Below are positions 33,488 to 42,344 of a stretch of 64,000 nt of DNA, piece after piece. The notes below the pieces were generated by a model. The model had not been told where the DNA came from and ran no database searches. It saw only the letters and a list, made by a program, of their open reading frames with translations. Made by a program: the position numbers and the translations under genes. Within the stretch, counting starts at the first letter, position 1. Each line of letters starts with the position of its first letter. Origin of the DNA: SHAN690 sp038131955 (GTDB taxonomy: Bacteria; Bacteroidota; Bacteroidia; Flavobacteriales_G; Salibacteraceae); NCBI GenBank assembly GCA_038131955.1, contig JAYPQK010000009.1:1-64000 (forward strand), in the 5' to 3' direction.

Positions 33488-36400
33488 TTAGATGTGAAGT
33501 TCTCTATCCCCTGCTAGTTTATAGGCAAATCGCGTCTTGAGGTAGTACATCACAGGCACGATAACCAGGGTGAGGAACGTAGCGAAGGTCAATCCAAAGA
33601 TGACTGTCCAACTCATCGGTCCCCAGAACATCACATTATCTCCTCCAACGTAGATATTGGGATCATATTCTGTCAAAAGAGAGATAAAATCGATGTTCAA
33701 ACCGATTGCCAATGGGATAAGACCTAAGACGGTTGTGATGGCCGTGAGCAATACAGGGCGGAGACGTTTCTTTCCACCATCGACCATGCACTCGATGAGT
33801 TCAGGGATGGGAAGTTTTGCGTTCTCAGCCAAGCCGAGCTCCGCGCGCTTTCTATCCATAATCAACTTCGTATAGTCGATCAATACGATCGCATTATTCA
33901 CTACGATACCCGCGAGGGAGATGATGCCGATCATGGTCATGATGATCACGAAGTCCATTTGGAAGATCACGAGTCCTAGGAATACTCCGATCAAGCTCAA
34001 GACGACTGAGCCTACAATAATGAACGGAGTCAAAGCCGAGTTGAATTGAGCCACTAGGATCAGGAAGATCAGGAATACAGCGATCATCAAGGCGGTGCTC
34101 AAGAATGCCATTTCCTTCTCTTGGTCCTCTTGTTGACCTGTGAACTTTAGGGTCATATCCTCGGGGAGCTCGTATGCCTCAAGCGCTCCTTGGATCTCAG
34201 CGACCACCTCGTTGGGATTGTAAGTTTCCAAAACGTTGGAGCTGATCGTGATCAAGCGTGTCTGATCCTTTCGCTTCACCGCACTAAATGTGGTAGAGTT
34301 CTCAGCAGTTGCCACCGCTGAAATCGGCACCTGTTGGATTCGACCGTTGGTTTGATCACGGAATGTGATCAGTTGGTTCATCATGGCATCTTCATCGTAG
34401 CGATACTTATCCTGGAGGCGTACCATTATAGGATAGTCGTCCTCGCCGCTTTTGAAGCTATTGACCTCCATACCGAACAAGGAGTTTCTAAGCTGTTGTC
34501 CGATCTGTGCAGTGGATAGGTTATACCGTCGTGCCTTAGCTCGATCAATATTGATAGGCATTTCGGGTTTTCCAAGTTCAACGTCCAACTTGAGCTCTTC
34601 CACCCCTCCGATATTTCTGTCTTCAATGAACTCTTTCACTCGTTGTGCTTCCGCTAGCAACGCTTCGTAGTCGTCTCCGCCTACTTCGATGTTGATCGGC
34701 TTGGCTTGGGGAGGTCCTGCAGGGTCCTTGTCGACCGTGATCTGTACTCCTGGAACTCCTGCCACGAGCTTTCGGATGTCTTCCATCACCTCCGTAGTGC
34801 TCGTCCCTCGTCTTTCTTGGAATTGCACGAAAGAAACAGTGATCCTAGCCTTGTGGGGAGTGGCGGCCATGGATGGGCCTTCATTTGGGTCGCTGGTTCC
34901 TGCTCCTACTTGAGCAATGATCGATTCCACGAGGTAGTTATATCGATAGTTGATACCCTTCTCAGTTTCTGTCACCTCGAAGCGTTTTGCATATTCGATG
35001 ATGTCGTTTTCAATCCCTTTCGTGATCTCATTCACCTCTTCAATATCGGTTCCGATAGGGGCTTCGATGAATACGTTCACGTAGTTAGGCATATTCGACG
35101 GGAAGAAGACGATCTTAGGCATGAATGCTCCAAGCAAGCCAAACGAGAAAATCAACAAGAGGAACGTTCCGACGAAGTACCCTATAGGATTCTTTCCTCT
35201 GAACACATGTCTCAAGGTGCATTCGTATATGTCTTCCATCCAAGGTAAAAAGCGACCCTGAAAGAACTTAGTCCCGGGAGTAAGGATGAACTTGGTGGTA
35301 AGTACGAGGAAGCCAGCTAGGATGATCAAGTTGCCGAGCCATGTAATACCGAACGAAACGGCAATACCGATTGCCATGAGCAACGAACCGATGGTGATTG
35401 TTCTTCCAGGATCCATAGGCTTTTCTTCGAGCTTCATGTACATCGCGGTCAGCACAGGGTTGATCACGAGTGCCACAAACAATGAAGACCCAAGTACGAT
35501 CATGAGGGTAGTGGGGAGATAGAACATAAACTCTCCCATCAAACCAGGCCAGACCATCAAAGGAGTGAAGGCCGCTAAGGTGGTTGCTGTAGAAGCAATG
35601 ATCGGCCAAGCGACTTCACCTACACCATATTTTGCCGCCTCTATGGCATCCATCCCTTCATCCATCAGTCGGTAGATGTTTTCTACTACCACGATGCCGT
35701 TATCAACGAGCATTCCCAAAGCGAGAACGAGCGAGAAGAGGACCATCATGTTAAGGGTCACGCCCATCACGCTGAGTACGAAGAATGCGATGAACATGGA
35801 AAGTGGGATGGCGGTTCCTACGAATAGAGCGTTTCGCAGACCCAGGAAGAATAGAAGTACGGTAACCACAAGGATCATCCCGAAGATGATGCTGTTTTCC
35901 AGCTCGCTTACTTGAGTTCGGGTTTGCCTGGATTGGTCTCCCGTAACGGTTACTATCAAATTCACTGGGAAGACTTCTTTTTTAGCCACTTCCAATATTT
36001 CTTGGATCTTGTCAGAGGCGTTGATCAGGTTTTCACCAGCGCGCTTCTTGACGTCAACCATGACCACAGGTGCCGTGGATTGCCGCGCATAGCTTTCGGG
36101 TTCTTCGTATTCAAAGATCACTTCAGCGATGTCACGTAAGTACACGATGTTTCCCTTCTCGCGCTTGACGATGATATTGGATAACTCATCCGCGCTCTTG
36201 ATATCACCAACCACGCGCACGGTTCTTCGCATGTCGTCTTGTAACATGCTTCCAGCTGAGATCGTCATGTTCTCTGCGCTAATGGCGTTCGAAATGTCCA
36301 TGAAGCTGATCTCGTTGGCTTGCATTTGGAAGAGGTCCACATTGACCTTCATCTCTTTGTCCTGAACCCCTCGTATATCAACCTCAGTGATCTCTGGGAG

Positions 36401-36952
36401 CTTCTCGATCTTCTCTTCCAGATACTCTGCATATTGATTGAGCTGGTCGATCGAGAAATCGCCTGAAAGGTTGATGTTCATGATCGGACTGAGCTCCGAG
36501 ATGTTTAACTCGAAGACATTGGGGTCAGCCGGTAAGTCACGGGGGAATTCAGGGTCTCCCATCGCGATATCGACCTTGTCCTTCACTTTGTCGAGTGCTA
36601 CTTCCGGGGTTACGCTGAAGTCGAATTCGATGAAGACCGTTGAGTAGCCTTCCACAGAGGTCGAGGTCATCTTGTCGATTCCCGAGATCGAACCGATCTC
36701 TTTTTCGAGCGGACGTGTCACCAGTTTTTCGATATCTACCGGTGAGTTTCCCGGATAAGGCGTTCCTACGTATATCTGCGGAACGACCACTTCAGGGAAA
36801 GATTCTCGAGGGAGATTGATGTACGAAACCAATCCGGCGATGACCAAGATGATCAGGACAACGATGACCGTCATCCGGTTATTGATACTCGCGGTCGAGA
36901 GACCGAATTGTCGTGTGTGCGTTGTTTTATTTGCTTGTTCCATTTGGCTCAT
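33488..36952 (-). CDS. RND-family efflux transporter permease
   Basis: 1154-residue inner-membrane proton-driven exporter (AcrB/MexB superfamily). It has twelve TM segments in two halves, with TM1 VIVVLIILVIAGLVSYI and the conserved TM4 region LALGMLVDNGIVVVENIYR carrying the proton-relay Asp. Two large periplasmic loops and a second ISLAGIVVNNAIVLIDYTKL block are present. It lies 18 bp downstream of its adaptor and after tolC, so it forms a complete tripartite pump under tetR. Its length is about 100 residues above AcrB, from an extended central TM region near 540-590. The substrate is unknown (drug, bile-type or metal; no HME-type charge cluster was identified). Confidence 0.95.
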   Translation of the reverse strand: MSQMEQANKTTHTRQFGLSTASINNRMTVIVVLIILVIAGLVSYINLPRESFPEVVVPQIYVGTPYPGNSPVDIEKLVTRPLEKEIGSISGIDKMTSTSVEGYSTVFIEFDFSVTPEVALDKVKDKVDIAMGDPEFPRDLPADPNVFELNISELSPIMNINLSGDFSIDQLNQYAEYLEEKIEKLPEITEVDIRGVQDKEMKVNVDLFQMQANEISFMDISNAISAENMTISAGSMLQDDMRRTVRVVGDIKSADELSNIIVKREKGNIVYLRDIAEVIFEYEEPESYARQSTAPVVMVDVKKRAGENLINASDKIQEILEVAKKEVFPVNLIVTVTGDQSRQTRTQVSELENSIIFGMILVVTVLLFFLGLRNALFVGTAIPLSMFIAFFVLSVMGVTLNMMVLFSLVLALGMLVDNGIVVVENIYRLMDEGMDAIEAAKYGVGEVAWPIIASTATTLAAFTPLMVWPGLMGEFMFYLPTTLMIVLGSSLFVALVINPVLTAMYMKLEEKPMDPGRTITIGSLLMAIGIAVSFGITWLGNLIILAGFLVLTTKFILTPGTKFFQGRFLPWMEDIYECTLRHVFRGKNPIGYFVGTFLLLIFSFGLLGAFMPKIVFFPSNMPNYVNVFIEAPIGTDIEEVNEITKGIENDIIEYAKRFEVTETEKGINYRYNYLVESIIAQVGAGTSDPNEGPSMAATPHKARITVSFVQFQERRGTSTTEVMEDIRKLVAGVPGVQITVDKDPAGPPQAKPINIEVGGDDYEALLAEAQRVKEFIEDRNIGGVEELKLDVELGKPEMPINIDRAKARRYNLSTAQIGQQLRNSLFGMEVNSFKSGEDDYPIMVRLQDKYRYDEDAMMNQLITFRDQTNGRIQQVPISAVATAENSTTFSAVKRKDQTRLITISSNVLETYNPNEVVAEIQGALEAYELPEDMTLKFTGQQEDQEKEMAFLSTALMIAVFLIFLILVAQFNSALTPFIIVGSVVLSLIGVFLGLVIFQMDFVIIMTMIGIISLAGIVVNNAIVLIDYTKLIMDRKRAELGLAENAKLPIPELIECMVDGGKKRLRPVLLTAITTVLGLIPLAIGLNIDFISLLTEYDPNIYVGGDNVMFWGPMSWTVIFGLTFATFLTLVIVPVMYYLKTRFAYKLAGDRELHI

Positions 36953-36970
36953 TTCTTTTGGAAGAGAGGA

Positions 36971-38134
36971 TTACTTCGACAATACGTTTACCGTGTCTCC
37001 GTCCTTGATGGAGCGGGCACCTTTGTCAATCAGAACTTCTCCTCCGGATAGTCCTGAGAGGATCTCTACCCGATCATTGTAAGTCATTCCTGTTTCGATA
37101 GCCACCTTCTTGGTCTTGTTGTCTTCCAAAAGGAATACGAATTCATCTCCGGATGGAGTCATCTGCACCATGGAGCTAGGAATGACCACCGTGCTGTCGT
37201 TCACGTAGTCGCGGATGTTGAGCTCTCCTAAGAGGTTTGGTTTCAGCAGATCCTTATCATTCTTCAGGGAAAGACGAATCTTAAAAGTGCGGTTGTTCGG
37301 GTTGATGAATTCACCTATCCGAGCTATGGTGGTATGCTGTTCGTCATTGATTCCAGGGAAAAAAACCCTCACGGAGTCACCGGCCTTGATCTTATCCAAG
37401 TAGCGCTCGGTAACGTCAGACTTGATGTACATGTCATCCGTATTGATGAGTCGGATCACCGGCATTTGAGGACCCGCCATCTCACCCTCCTTAATGTTGA
37501 TCTCGTCGATCACGCCGCCGAAAGGAGCGTTGATCACATAGAGGTCATTCTGCGCCATGAGCGTCTCCATGTTCTGCTTGAGAGACTCATAGTTGTTCTT
37601 GGCTTCGAGGTATTGGATCTCTGACCCTACCTTTTGGTCCCAGAGCTTCTCTTGCTTCTTGTAAACGGTCTCTGCTAGTGAGAGACGGGACTTGAGCTCT
37701 TGGATCTGTTTTACCACAATGCTATTGTCAAGCGTGATGAGCTTCTGTCCTTTAACCACCTTGGTTCCTTCCTTCACCCAGATCGAGGTCACGCGACCCG
37801 CGGCCTCCGGAAAGAGTTGTGCGTTCTGATCCGTTTCCACAATGCCTTGGACCGTAAAGTAGTGCTCAAAGCTTTCGGGCTTGGCTTCCATCGTGGTCAC
37901 ATTGATCACGCGAATGACTCGGTTCGTGTCGATGGTTTGGATGCGCTCTTCCAAAGTCTGAATCTGTGCACTGATCTCTTTACGAGCTGCTTTCAGAGAG
38001 TCACGTTCTTGGACAAGCGTGTTGAATTCACCTCCTTCGTTTCCTGATTGACAAGCGCCGAGCGTGATGGCGGTTGCGGAAAGGACAAGGATTGCTTTCG
38101 TGGTCATGGTATATCGTTGATTCTTGGTGTTCAT
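36971..38134 (-). CDS. RND efflux periplasmic adaptor lipoprotein
   Basis: 387-residue membrane-fusion protein linking the RND pump to the outer-membrane channel. A lipoprotein signal is present (VLSATAITLGAC, acylated Cys about residue 28). A coiled-coil precedes the lipoyl half FPEAAGRVTSIWVKEGTKVV and the matching NAPFGGVIDEINIKEGEMAG. A beta-barrel and a C-terminal domain ending with GGEVLIDKGARSIKDGDTV follow. The start at 38134 leaves 4 bp after tolC; an internal Met at codon 10 would also give a good signal peptide. Operon tetR-tolC-adaptor-pump. Confidence 0.93.
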   Translation of the reverse strand: MNTKNQRYTMTTKAILVLSATAITLGACQSGNEGGEFNTLVQERDSLKAARKEISAQIQTLEERIQTIDTNRVIRVINVTTMEAKPESFEHYFTVQGIVETDQNAQLFPEAAGRVTSIWVKEGTKVVKGQKLITLDNSIVVKQIQELKSRLSLAETVYKKQEKLWDQKVGSEIQYLEAKNNYESLKQNMETLMAQNDLYVINAPFGGVIDEINIKEGEMAGPQMPVIRLINTDDMYIKSDVTERYLDKIKAGDSVRVFFPGINDEQHTTIARIGEFINPNNRTFKIRLSLKNDKDLLKPNLLGELNIRDYVNDSTVVIPSSMVQMTPSGDEFVFLLEDNKTKKVAIETGMTYNDRVEILSGLSGGEVLIDKGARSIKDGDTVNVLSK

Positions 38135-38138
38135 GGTC

Positions 38139-39467
38139 TTAGATTCCTAGCGCTTTGTTCAAAGCAAGTTTGGCATTGAATAATTCCTGAGCCGTATTGA
38201 CATAGGTGGCCAGGGTTTGTAAGTATTGTGATTCGGATTGGGCGTACTCGAGGCTTGAGGCCATACCCTGTTCGTATTTCTTAGTGGTGCTGACCTTGAT
38301 CCTTTCTGCGAGGTCAAGATTCTCTTTGGCAACCTTCACATTTTCTTGTGCGGTTAGATAGTCGCGACGAGCATTGGCTACTTGCAGCTGTAAGTTTTGC
38401 ATCACCATATTCTTCTGACTTTGGGTCTTCTCCAGTTCAAGTTTGGCTTGCTTGGTCTGGTAGTACCTCATTCCAGAGGAGAAGATGGGTACATTCAGCT
38501 GAATGCCTACGATCGTGGTAGGGTAGAAGTCGTTCTCGAACATCTGTCCCAACTCCTGTCCAAAACCATTCTGACTATGAGTGAAGAATCCTCCCAGAGA
38601 GGGATAGTACTTCGCGCGTTGATTCGCCAGGGAAAGCTCGGAGAGTTCTTCTCCTTGGGCCACCGTACGGTAATCAATATGTCGTTCCATTGAGAACTGA
38701 GGATCCAAAGCTGCCTCACTGAAGGGATCGCCAAGAAGCTGGTCAAAGTCATTGCTTAATACGATTTCTTGCTCGACTGAAACGCCTATTTGGAGTTTGA
38801 GTAAGTTGAGCAGATTATCACGCTGGCGAGTAGCCATATCGATCTGGTATTGAAGGTTTGATTGAGCGAGCTTCATCTGATCAGCGTCTTGCTGCTCCAT
38901 GAATCCGACCTCAGCCATGGCTTTAGAGTCGTTGGCGCTCTTATCGATAGATTCCTTGTTGAGTTTTAAAGACTCTAGTGATTCGTCTAGTGCAAGCACG
39001 GCGAAATAGAGTTGAGATACTTGTTCTTTGATCTCGATCTCTGTCTTTTCCCTTCCAAGGAGTGAATAATTCAAATAGGCCTTTGCTGCTTTCAAACCCA
39101 CGAAGTAGGATCCGTCGAAGATCAACTGAGAAGCGGTGACACCGGCGGTCGAGGAGTACGGAAGACCGAACTGAAGAGGAACCAAGATGCCGGCAGGTGC
39201 CGTTGGGTCGAAGACGCTGGCCTCGGCTACCTGTGTTGGAATGTCGATGTAATAGTTCATCGAGGCTTCCCCGGAAACCTGTGGAAGTCCAATGGCCGTG
39301 GTCTCTCTGACCTTGGCCTTGGAGATCTCCACATCGAGATTCGCCTGCCTTACCTGTTCGTTTTGCTTCAATGCGGTCGCAATGGCTTCGTCGAGCGTGT
39401 AGGCATTCTGCCCAAAGCCCTGCAAGGCGATCACGATCGCAAGGAGGAATAGGGTGGATTTCTTCAT
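38139..39467 (-). CDS. TolC-family outer-membrane efflux channel
   Basis: 442 residues with a signal peptide (LLAIVIALQGFGQNAYTLDE) and two repeated helical halves of the OEP family. Each has the ...A...N..V..A.L.. heptad pattern (for example EQVRQANLDVEISKAKVRET and YLTAQENVKVAKENLDLAER). It forms the trimeric exit duct for the RND pump encoded downstream. It starts 2 bp after the tetR stop, so all four genes are one transcript. Confidence 0.92.
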   Translation of the reverse strand: MKKSTLFLLAIVIALQGFGQNAYTLDEAIATALKQNEQVRQANLDVEISKAKVRETTAIGLPQVSGEASMNYYIDIPTQVAEASVFDPTAPAGILVPLQFGLPYSSTAGVTASQLIFDGSYFVGLKAAKAYLNYSLLGREKTEIEIKEQVSQLYFAVLALDESLESLKLNKESIDKSANDSKAMAEVGFMEQQDADQMKLAQSNLQYQIDMATRQRDNLLNLLKLQIGVSVEQEIVLSNDFDQLLGDPFSEAALDPQFSMERHIDYRTVAQGEELSELSLANQRAKYYPSLGGFFTHSQNGFGQELGQMFENDFYPTTIVGIQLNVPIFSSGMRYYQTKQAKLELEKTQSQKNMVMQNLQLQVANARRDYLTAQENVKVAKENLDLAERIKVSTTKKYEQGMASSLEYAQSESQYLQTLATYVNTAQELFNAKLALNKALGI

Positions 39468-39469
39468 GT

Positions 39470-40090
39470 TTATAGTTGGATGTTTTCTTGTTTGACTTTC
39501 TTCTTCAGATACTTCAGTCCCTTCTCACTGGCAATACCTCGGATGTGGTAGCGCATCAACTCAAAGTGGATGGTTTTAAAATCATAGCGATCGGGAGGAA
39601 AGACCTCACCGTCTGTGCACAGCTCCATTTTAGAGGCGTACATCCGAGATACTACGTAAGGATCGAGATTGTCACGATAGAGTCCTTGTTCTACTCCGCG
39701 TAGGATATTGTCCTTAATGCAATCGGCGACGAAGACCGTGCGAAAATCTTCATAGATCTTCCAAGCACCGGGATGATACTTCTGTAGGTCGTAGTTGATG
39801 GAGGGGTGGACCTGCCCAAACTTTTGACTTACGTCTTTGCTCAATTCGAAGAGCATGTCGATCGCGTTTTCAAAGGTGTCGCACATCTTCATAGACAGGG
39901 CCTTTTCCCTCTCCACGATCATGGTAATAACTCTCTCAACGAGTTCGTTCTTGTCCTTGACGTAGACATATAATGTCTTCTTTGACACTCCAAGTTGACG
40001 TGCAATGTCATCCATGGTCATACTCTTGATGCCAAAACGCATAAAGAGCTGAGCCGCGCCGGCTAGTATTTCTTTTCCTTTTTCGTCCAT
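39470..40090 (-). CDS. TetR/AcrR-family transcriptional regulator of the RND operon
   Basis: 206 residues. The N-terminal helix-turn-helix is SMTMDDIARQLGVSKKTLYV then YVKDKNEL (about 24-50), the TetR signature. The C-terminal half is a variable ligand-binding helical domain. It is first gene of the operon with tolC, adaptor and pump, so it is likely an autorepressor relieved by a pump substrate. An inverted repeat at its promoter (40134-40171) is the candidate operator. The ligand is unknown. Confidence 0.92.
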   Translation of the reverse strand: MDEKGKEILAGAAQLFMRFGIKSMTMDDIARQLGVSKKTLYVYVKDKNELVERVITMIVEREKALSMKMCDTFENAIDMLFELSKDVSQKFGQVHPSINYDLQKYHPGAWKIYEDFRTVFVADCIKDNILRGVEQGLYRDNLDPYVVSRMYASKMELCTDGEVFPPDRYDFKTIHFELMRYHIRGIASEKGLKYLKKKVKQENIQL

Positions 40091-40133
40091 CTTTCAAACG
40101 GATTTTCGGGCCGCGAAAGTAATTGATGTTGCA

Positions 40134-40171
40134 ACATTGGAAACAAAATGAAGAAAAAATGTTTCCAATGT
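40134..40171 (-). promoter_or_regulatory. Candidate TetR operator over the efflux-operon promoter
   Basis: Perfect 12-bp inverted repeat ACATTGGAAACA / TGTTTCCAATGT with a 14-bp spacer, 44 bp upstream of the tetR ATG. On the minus strand one arm overlaps a possible -33 TTTG that precedes a TACTTTCG -7-like element at 40115-40122, so binding would block transcription. Protein binding is inference. Confidence 0.55.
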
Positions 40172-40175
40172 GTTG

Positions 40176-40191
40176 AATGGTTCAAACCATT
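40176..40191. promoter_or_regulatory. Second inverted repeat near the TetR operator
   Basis: AATGGTT-CA-AACCATT, 7-bp arms, immediately beside the first repeat. It may be part of the same control region. Confidence 0.4.
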
Positions 40192-40296
40192 GGATGACTG
40201 GTTTTGTTCTATGCCAACCTCAATCCGATGGTTTCTTTTAATGTTGTAGTTCGGTATGAAACTTGAATCCGACGAGGAAATCTAAATCGCGATACC

Positions 40297-40785
40297 ATGA
40301 CTAAGTCTTTACTATTCTCTTTAGCTGCCGTCTTTTCCATGCTCTACTTTTCTAGTTGTAAGCGGGTAGGGTGCATGGCCGACACCGATTGCGTAGAGAA
40401 CTATGACCCAAGAGCTGAGAAGGCCGGCGAATGCACGGGATGCGCCGATCCCTTTGCTGCTACCTACTGCCCCGAGGCCGATGTCGACAACGGAAACTGC
40501 CTCTATCAGCGCGACTTTTATTCTGACAATGATGAGAGCGGATGGATTGACGTGTGGGTTTCTGATTCAGCTTTCACAGATAATCCGTTTTTACTGACAT
40601 ACGTAGGAAGAATTGATCGGTTCACTGATGGTATTCCTGAATGCGGCTCACTCGGAGATACGGCGCTAAGTGTTTTGAAGCGCCCCGGGGAGTACTTCTA
40701 TGAAACCGAAACGCAAACGGGGCAACGTGCTTGGGGCTGGGTTTTGTACCGCGAGGAAGGCTGTCGACTACTCGATGTTTGGTAA
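40297..40785 (+). CDS. Cys-rich lipoprotein with GC-DP type repeats
   Basis: 162 residues. The lipoprotein signal MTKSLLFSLAAVFSMLYFSS then C places the acyl cysteine near residue 21. Two degenerate copies of the marine-Bacteroidota repeat G-C-x-D-x-x-A-x-N-Y-x-P-x-A-x-x-x-x-G-x-C follow: VGCMADTDCVENYDPRAEKA and GCADPFAATYCPEADVDNGN. The remainder is beta-rich. It is transcribed divergently from the tetR operon. Function unknown; probably outer-membrane anchored. Confidence 0.65.
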   Translation: MTKSLLFSLAAVFSMLYFSSCKRVGCMADTDCVENYDPRAEKAGECTGCADPFAATYCPEADVDNGNCLYQRDFYSDNDESGWIDVWVSDSAFTDNPFLLTYVGRIDRFTDGIPECGSLGDTALSVLKRPGEYFYETETQTGQRAWGWVLYREEGCRLLDVW

Positions 40786-40851
40786 GCCAAACGAATCCAC
40801 TGCACATATCGAGGCTAGTTTGTTCCTTTGCACACTCTTATTATCAAGCAC

Positions 40852-42273
40852 ATGGAGATCAAGCAGATCATAGCGAAGGAACCCATTGGGGAAAAGGTTG
40901 AGATCAAAGGATGGGTACGCACCTTTAGAAGCAATCGATTCATTGCGATGAACGATGGCTCAACGGTTAAGAACCTTCAGGTTGTCGTTGATTTTGAAAA
41001 GGAGGATGAATCACTCCTGAAACGCGTGACTACCGGAGCGTGCCTCCACATCACAGGTACTTTGGTAGAGTCTCAGGGACGCGGTCAAACGGTTGAACTT
41101 CAATCTGAAAAGATCGAAGTGCTCGGTGATGCTCATCCTGAGCAATATCCGCTACAGCCAAAGAAGCACTCCATGGAGTTTTTGAGAGAAATCGCGCATT
41201 TGCGCCCTCGTACCCAAACCTTTGGTGCGATCTTCCGATTGCGTCATGCGCTCCAGTTCGCGATTCACAAGTACTTCAATGACAATGGGTTCTTCATGGT
41301 GCATACCCCGATCATCACCGGCTCAGATGCAGAAGGGGCAGGTGAGATGTTTCGCGTGACCGCCCTGGATCCAAAGCAGCCACCCTTGAATGAAGATGGC
41401 GAAGTGAATTGGAAAGAGGATTTCTTCGGTAAGGAGACAAACCTGACCGTGTCTGGTCAACTGGAAGGCGAGCTTTTCGCGTTGGGACTGGGCAAGATCT
41501 ACACTTTCGGGCCGACCTTCCGTGCTGAGAATTCTAACACGACTCGTCACTTGGCTGAGTTCTGGATGATCGAACCGGAAGTGGCGTTCAATGATCTGTT
41601 TGACAACATGGATTTGGCGGAAGACTGCTTGAAGTACGTCATCCGTTATGTCATGGAAAACTGTAAGAACGACCTTCAGTTTTTGCACGATCGTCAGCAA
41701 GAAGAAGAGAAGGGCCTCGCACAGGACAAGCGTTCGATGCCGCTCCTTGAGAAGTTGGAATTCGTGGCCAACAATGAGTTTGTGCGATGCAGCTACACCG
41801 AGGCGATCGATATCCTGAAGAACTCGAAGCCAAACAAGAAAAAGAAGTTCACCTACCTCATTGAGGAATGGGGAGCGGACCTTCAAAGCGAGCACGAGCG
41901 TTACTTGGTAGAGAAGCACTTTGGAAAGCCAGTCATTCTTTATGATTACCCAGCTAAGATCAAGGCGTTCTACATGCGCTTGAACGATGATGGAAAGACC
42001 GTTCGTGCGATGGATATCCTCTTCCCGGGCATCGGTGAGATCGTTGGGGGATCGCAACGAGAGGAGCGATACGAAGTGCTCAAGCAGAAGGTCGAAGACT
42101 TCGGGATCGAAGAGGAATCGCTCTGGTGGTATTTGGAAACACGAAAGTTTGGAACCTGCGTCCACAGTGGTTTTGGGCTAGGCTTTGAGCGCTTGATGAA
42201 TTTCGTGACCGGGATGACCAATATCCGAGATGTCATTCCATTCCCACGAACGCCAAAAAATGCGGAATTCTAA
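40852..42273 (+). CDS. asnS: Asparagine--tRNA ligase
   Basis: 473-residue class IIb aminoacyl-tRNA synthetase. The N-terminal OB-fold anticodon-binding domain (KVEIKGWVRTFRSNRFIAMN) comes first. Class II motif 2 FGPTFRAENSNTTRHLAEFW and motif 3 GFGLGFERLMNFVTGM follow. The ATG at 40852 (MEIKQIIAKEPIGEKVEIKG) is chosen because the upstream extension is not conserved in type. It precedes rpoN by 71 bp. Confidence 0.96.
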   Translation: MEIKQIIAKEPIGEKVEIKGWVRTFRSNRFIAMNDGSTVKNLQVVVDFEKEDESLLKRVTTGACLHITGTLVESQGRGQTVELQSEKIEVLGDAHPEQYPLQPKKHSMEFLREIAHLRPRTQTFGAIFRLRHALQFAIHKYFNDNGFFMVHTPIITGSDAEGAGEMFRVTALDPKQPPLNEDGEVNWKEDFFGKETNLTVSGQLEGELFALGLGKIYTFGPTFRAENSNTTRHLAEFWMIEPEVAFNDLFDNMDLAEDCLKYVIRYVMENCKNDLQFLHDRQQEEEKGLAQDKRSMPLLEKLEFVANNEFVRCSYTEAIDILKNSKPNKKKKFTYLIEEWGADLQSEHERYLVEKHFGKPVILYDYPAKIKAFYMRLNDDGKTVRAMDILFPGIGEIVGGSQREERYEVLKQKVEDFGIEEESLWWYLETRKFGTCVHSGFGLGFERLMNFVTGMTNIRDVIPFPRTPKNAEF

Positions 42274-42344
42274 GCCGATCTTTTCCCAAATTTGAAGGGT
42301 TGTTACGAGAGGATCAACTCACGTAACGGAATTAGAAACGAGTA

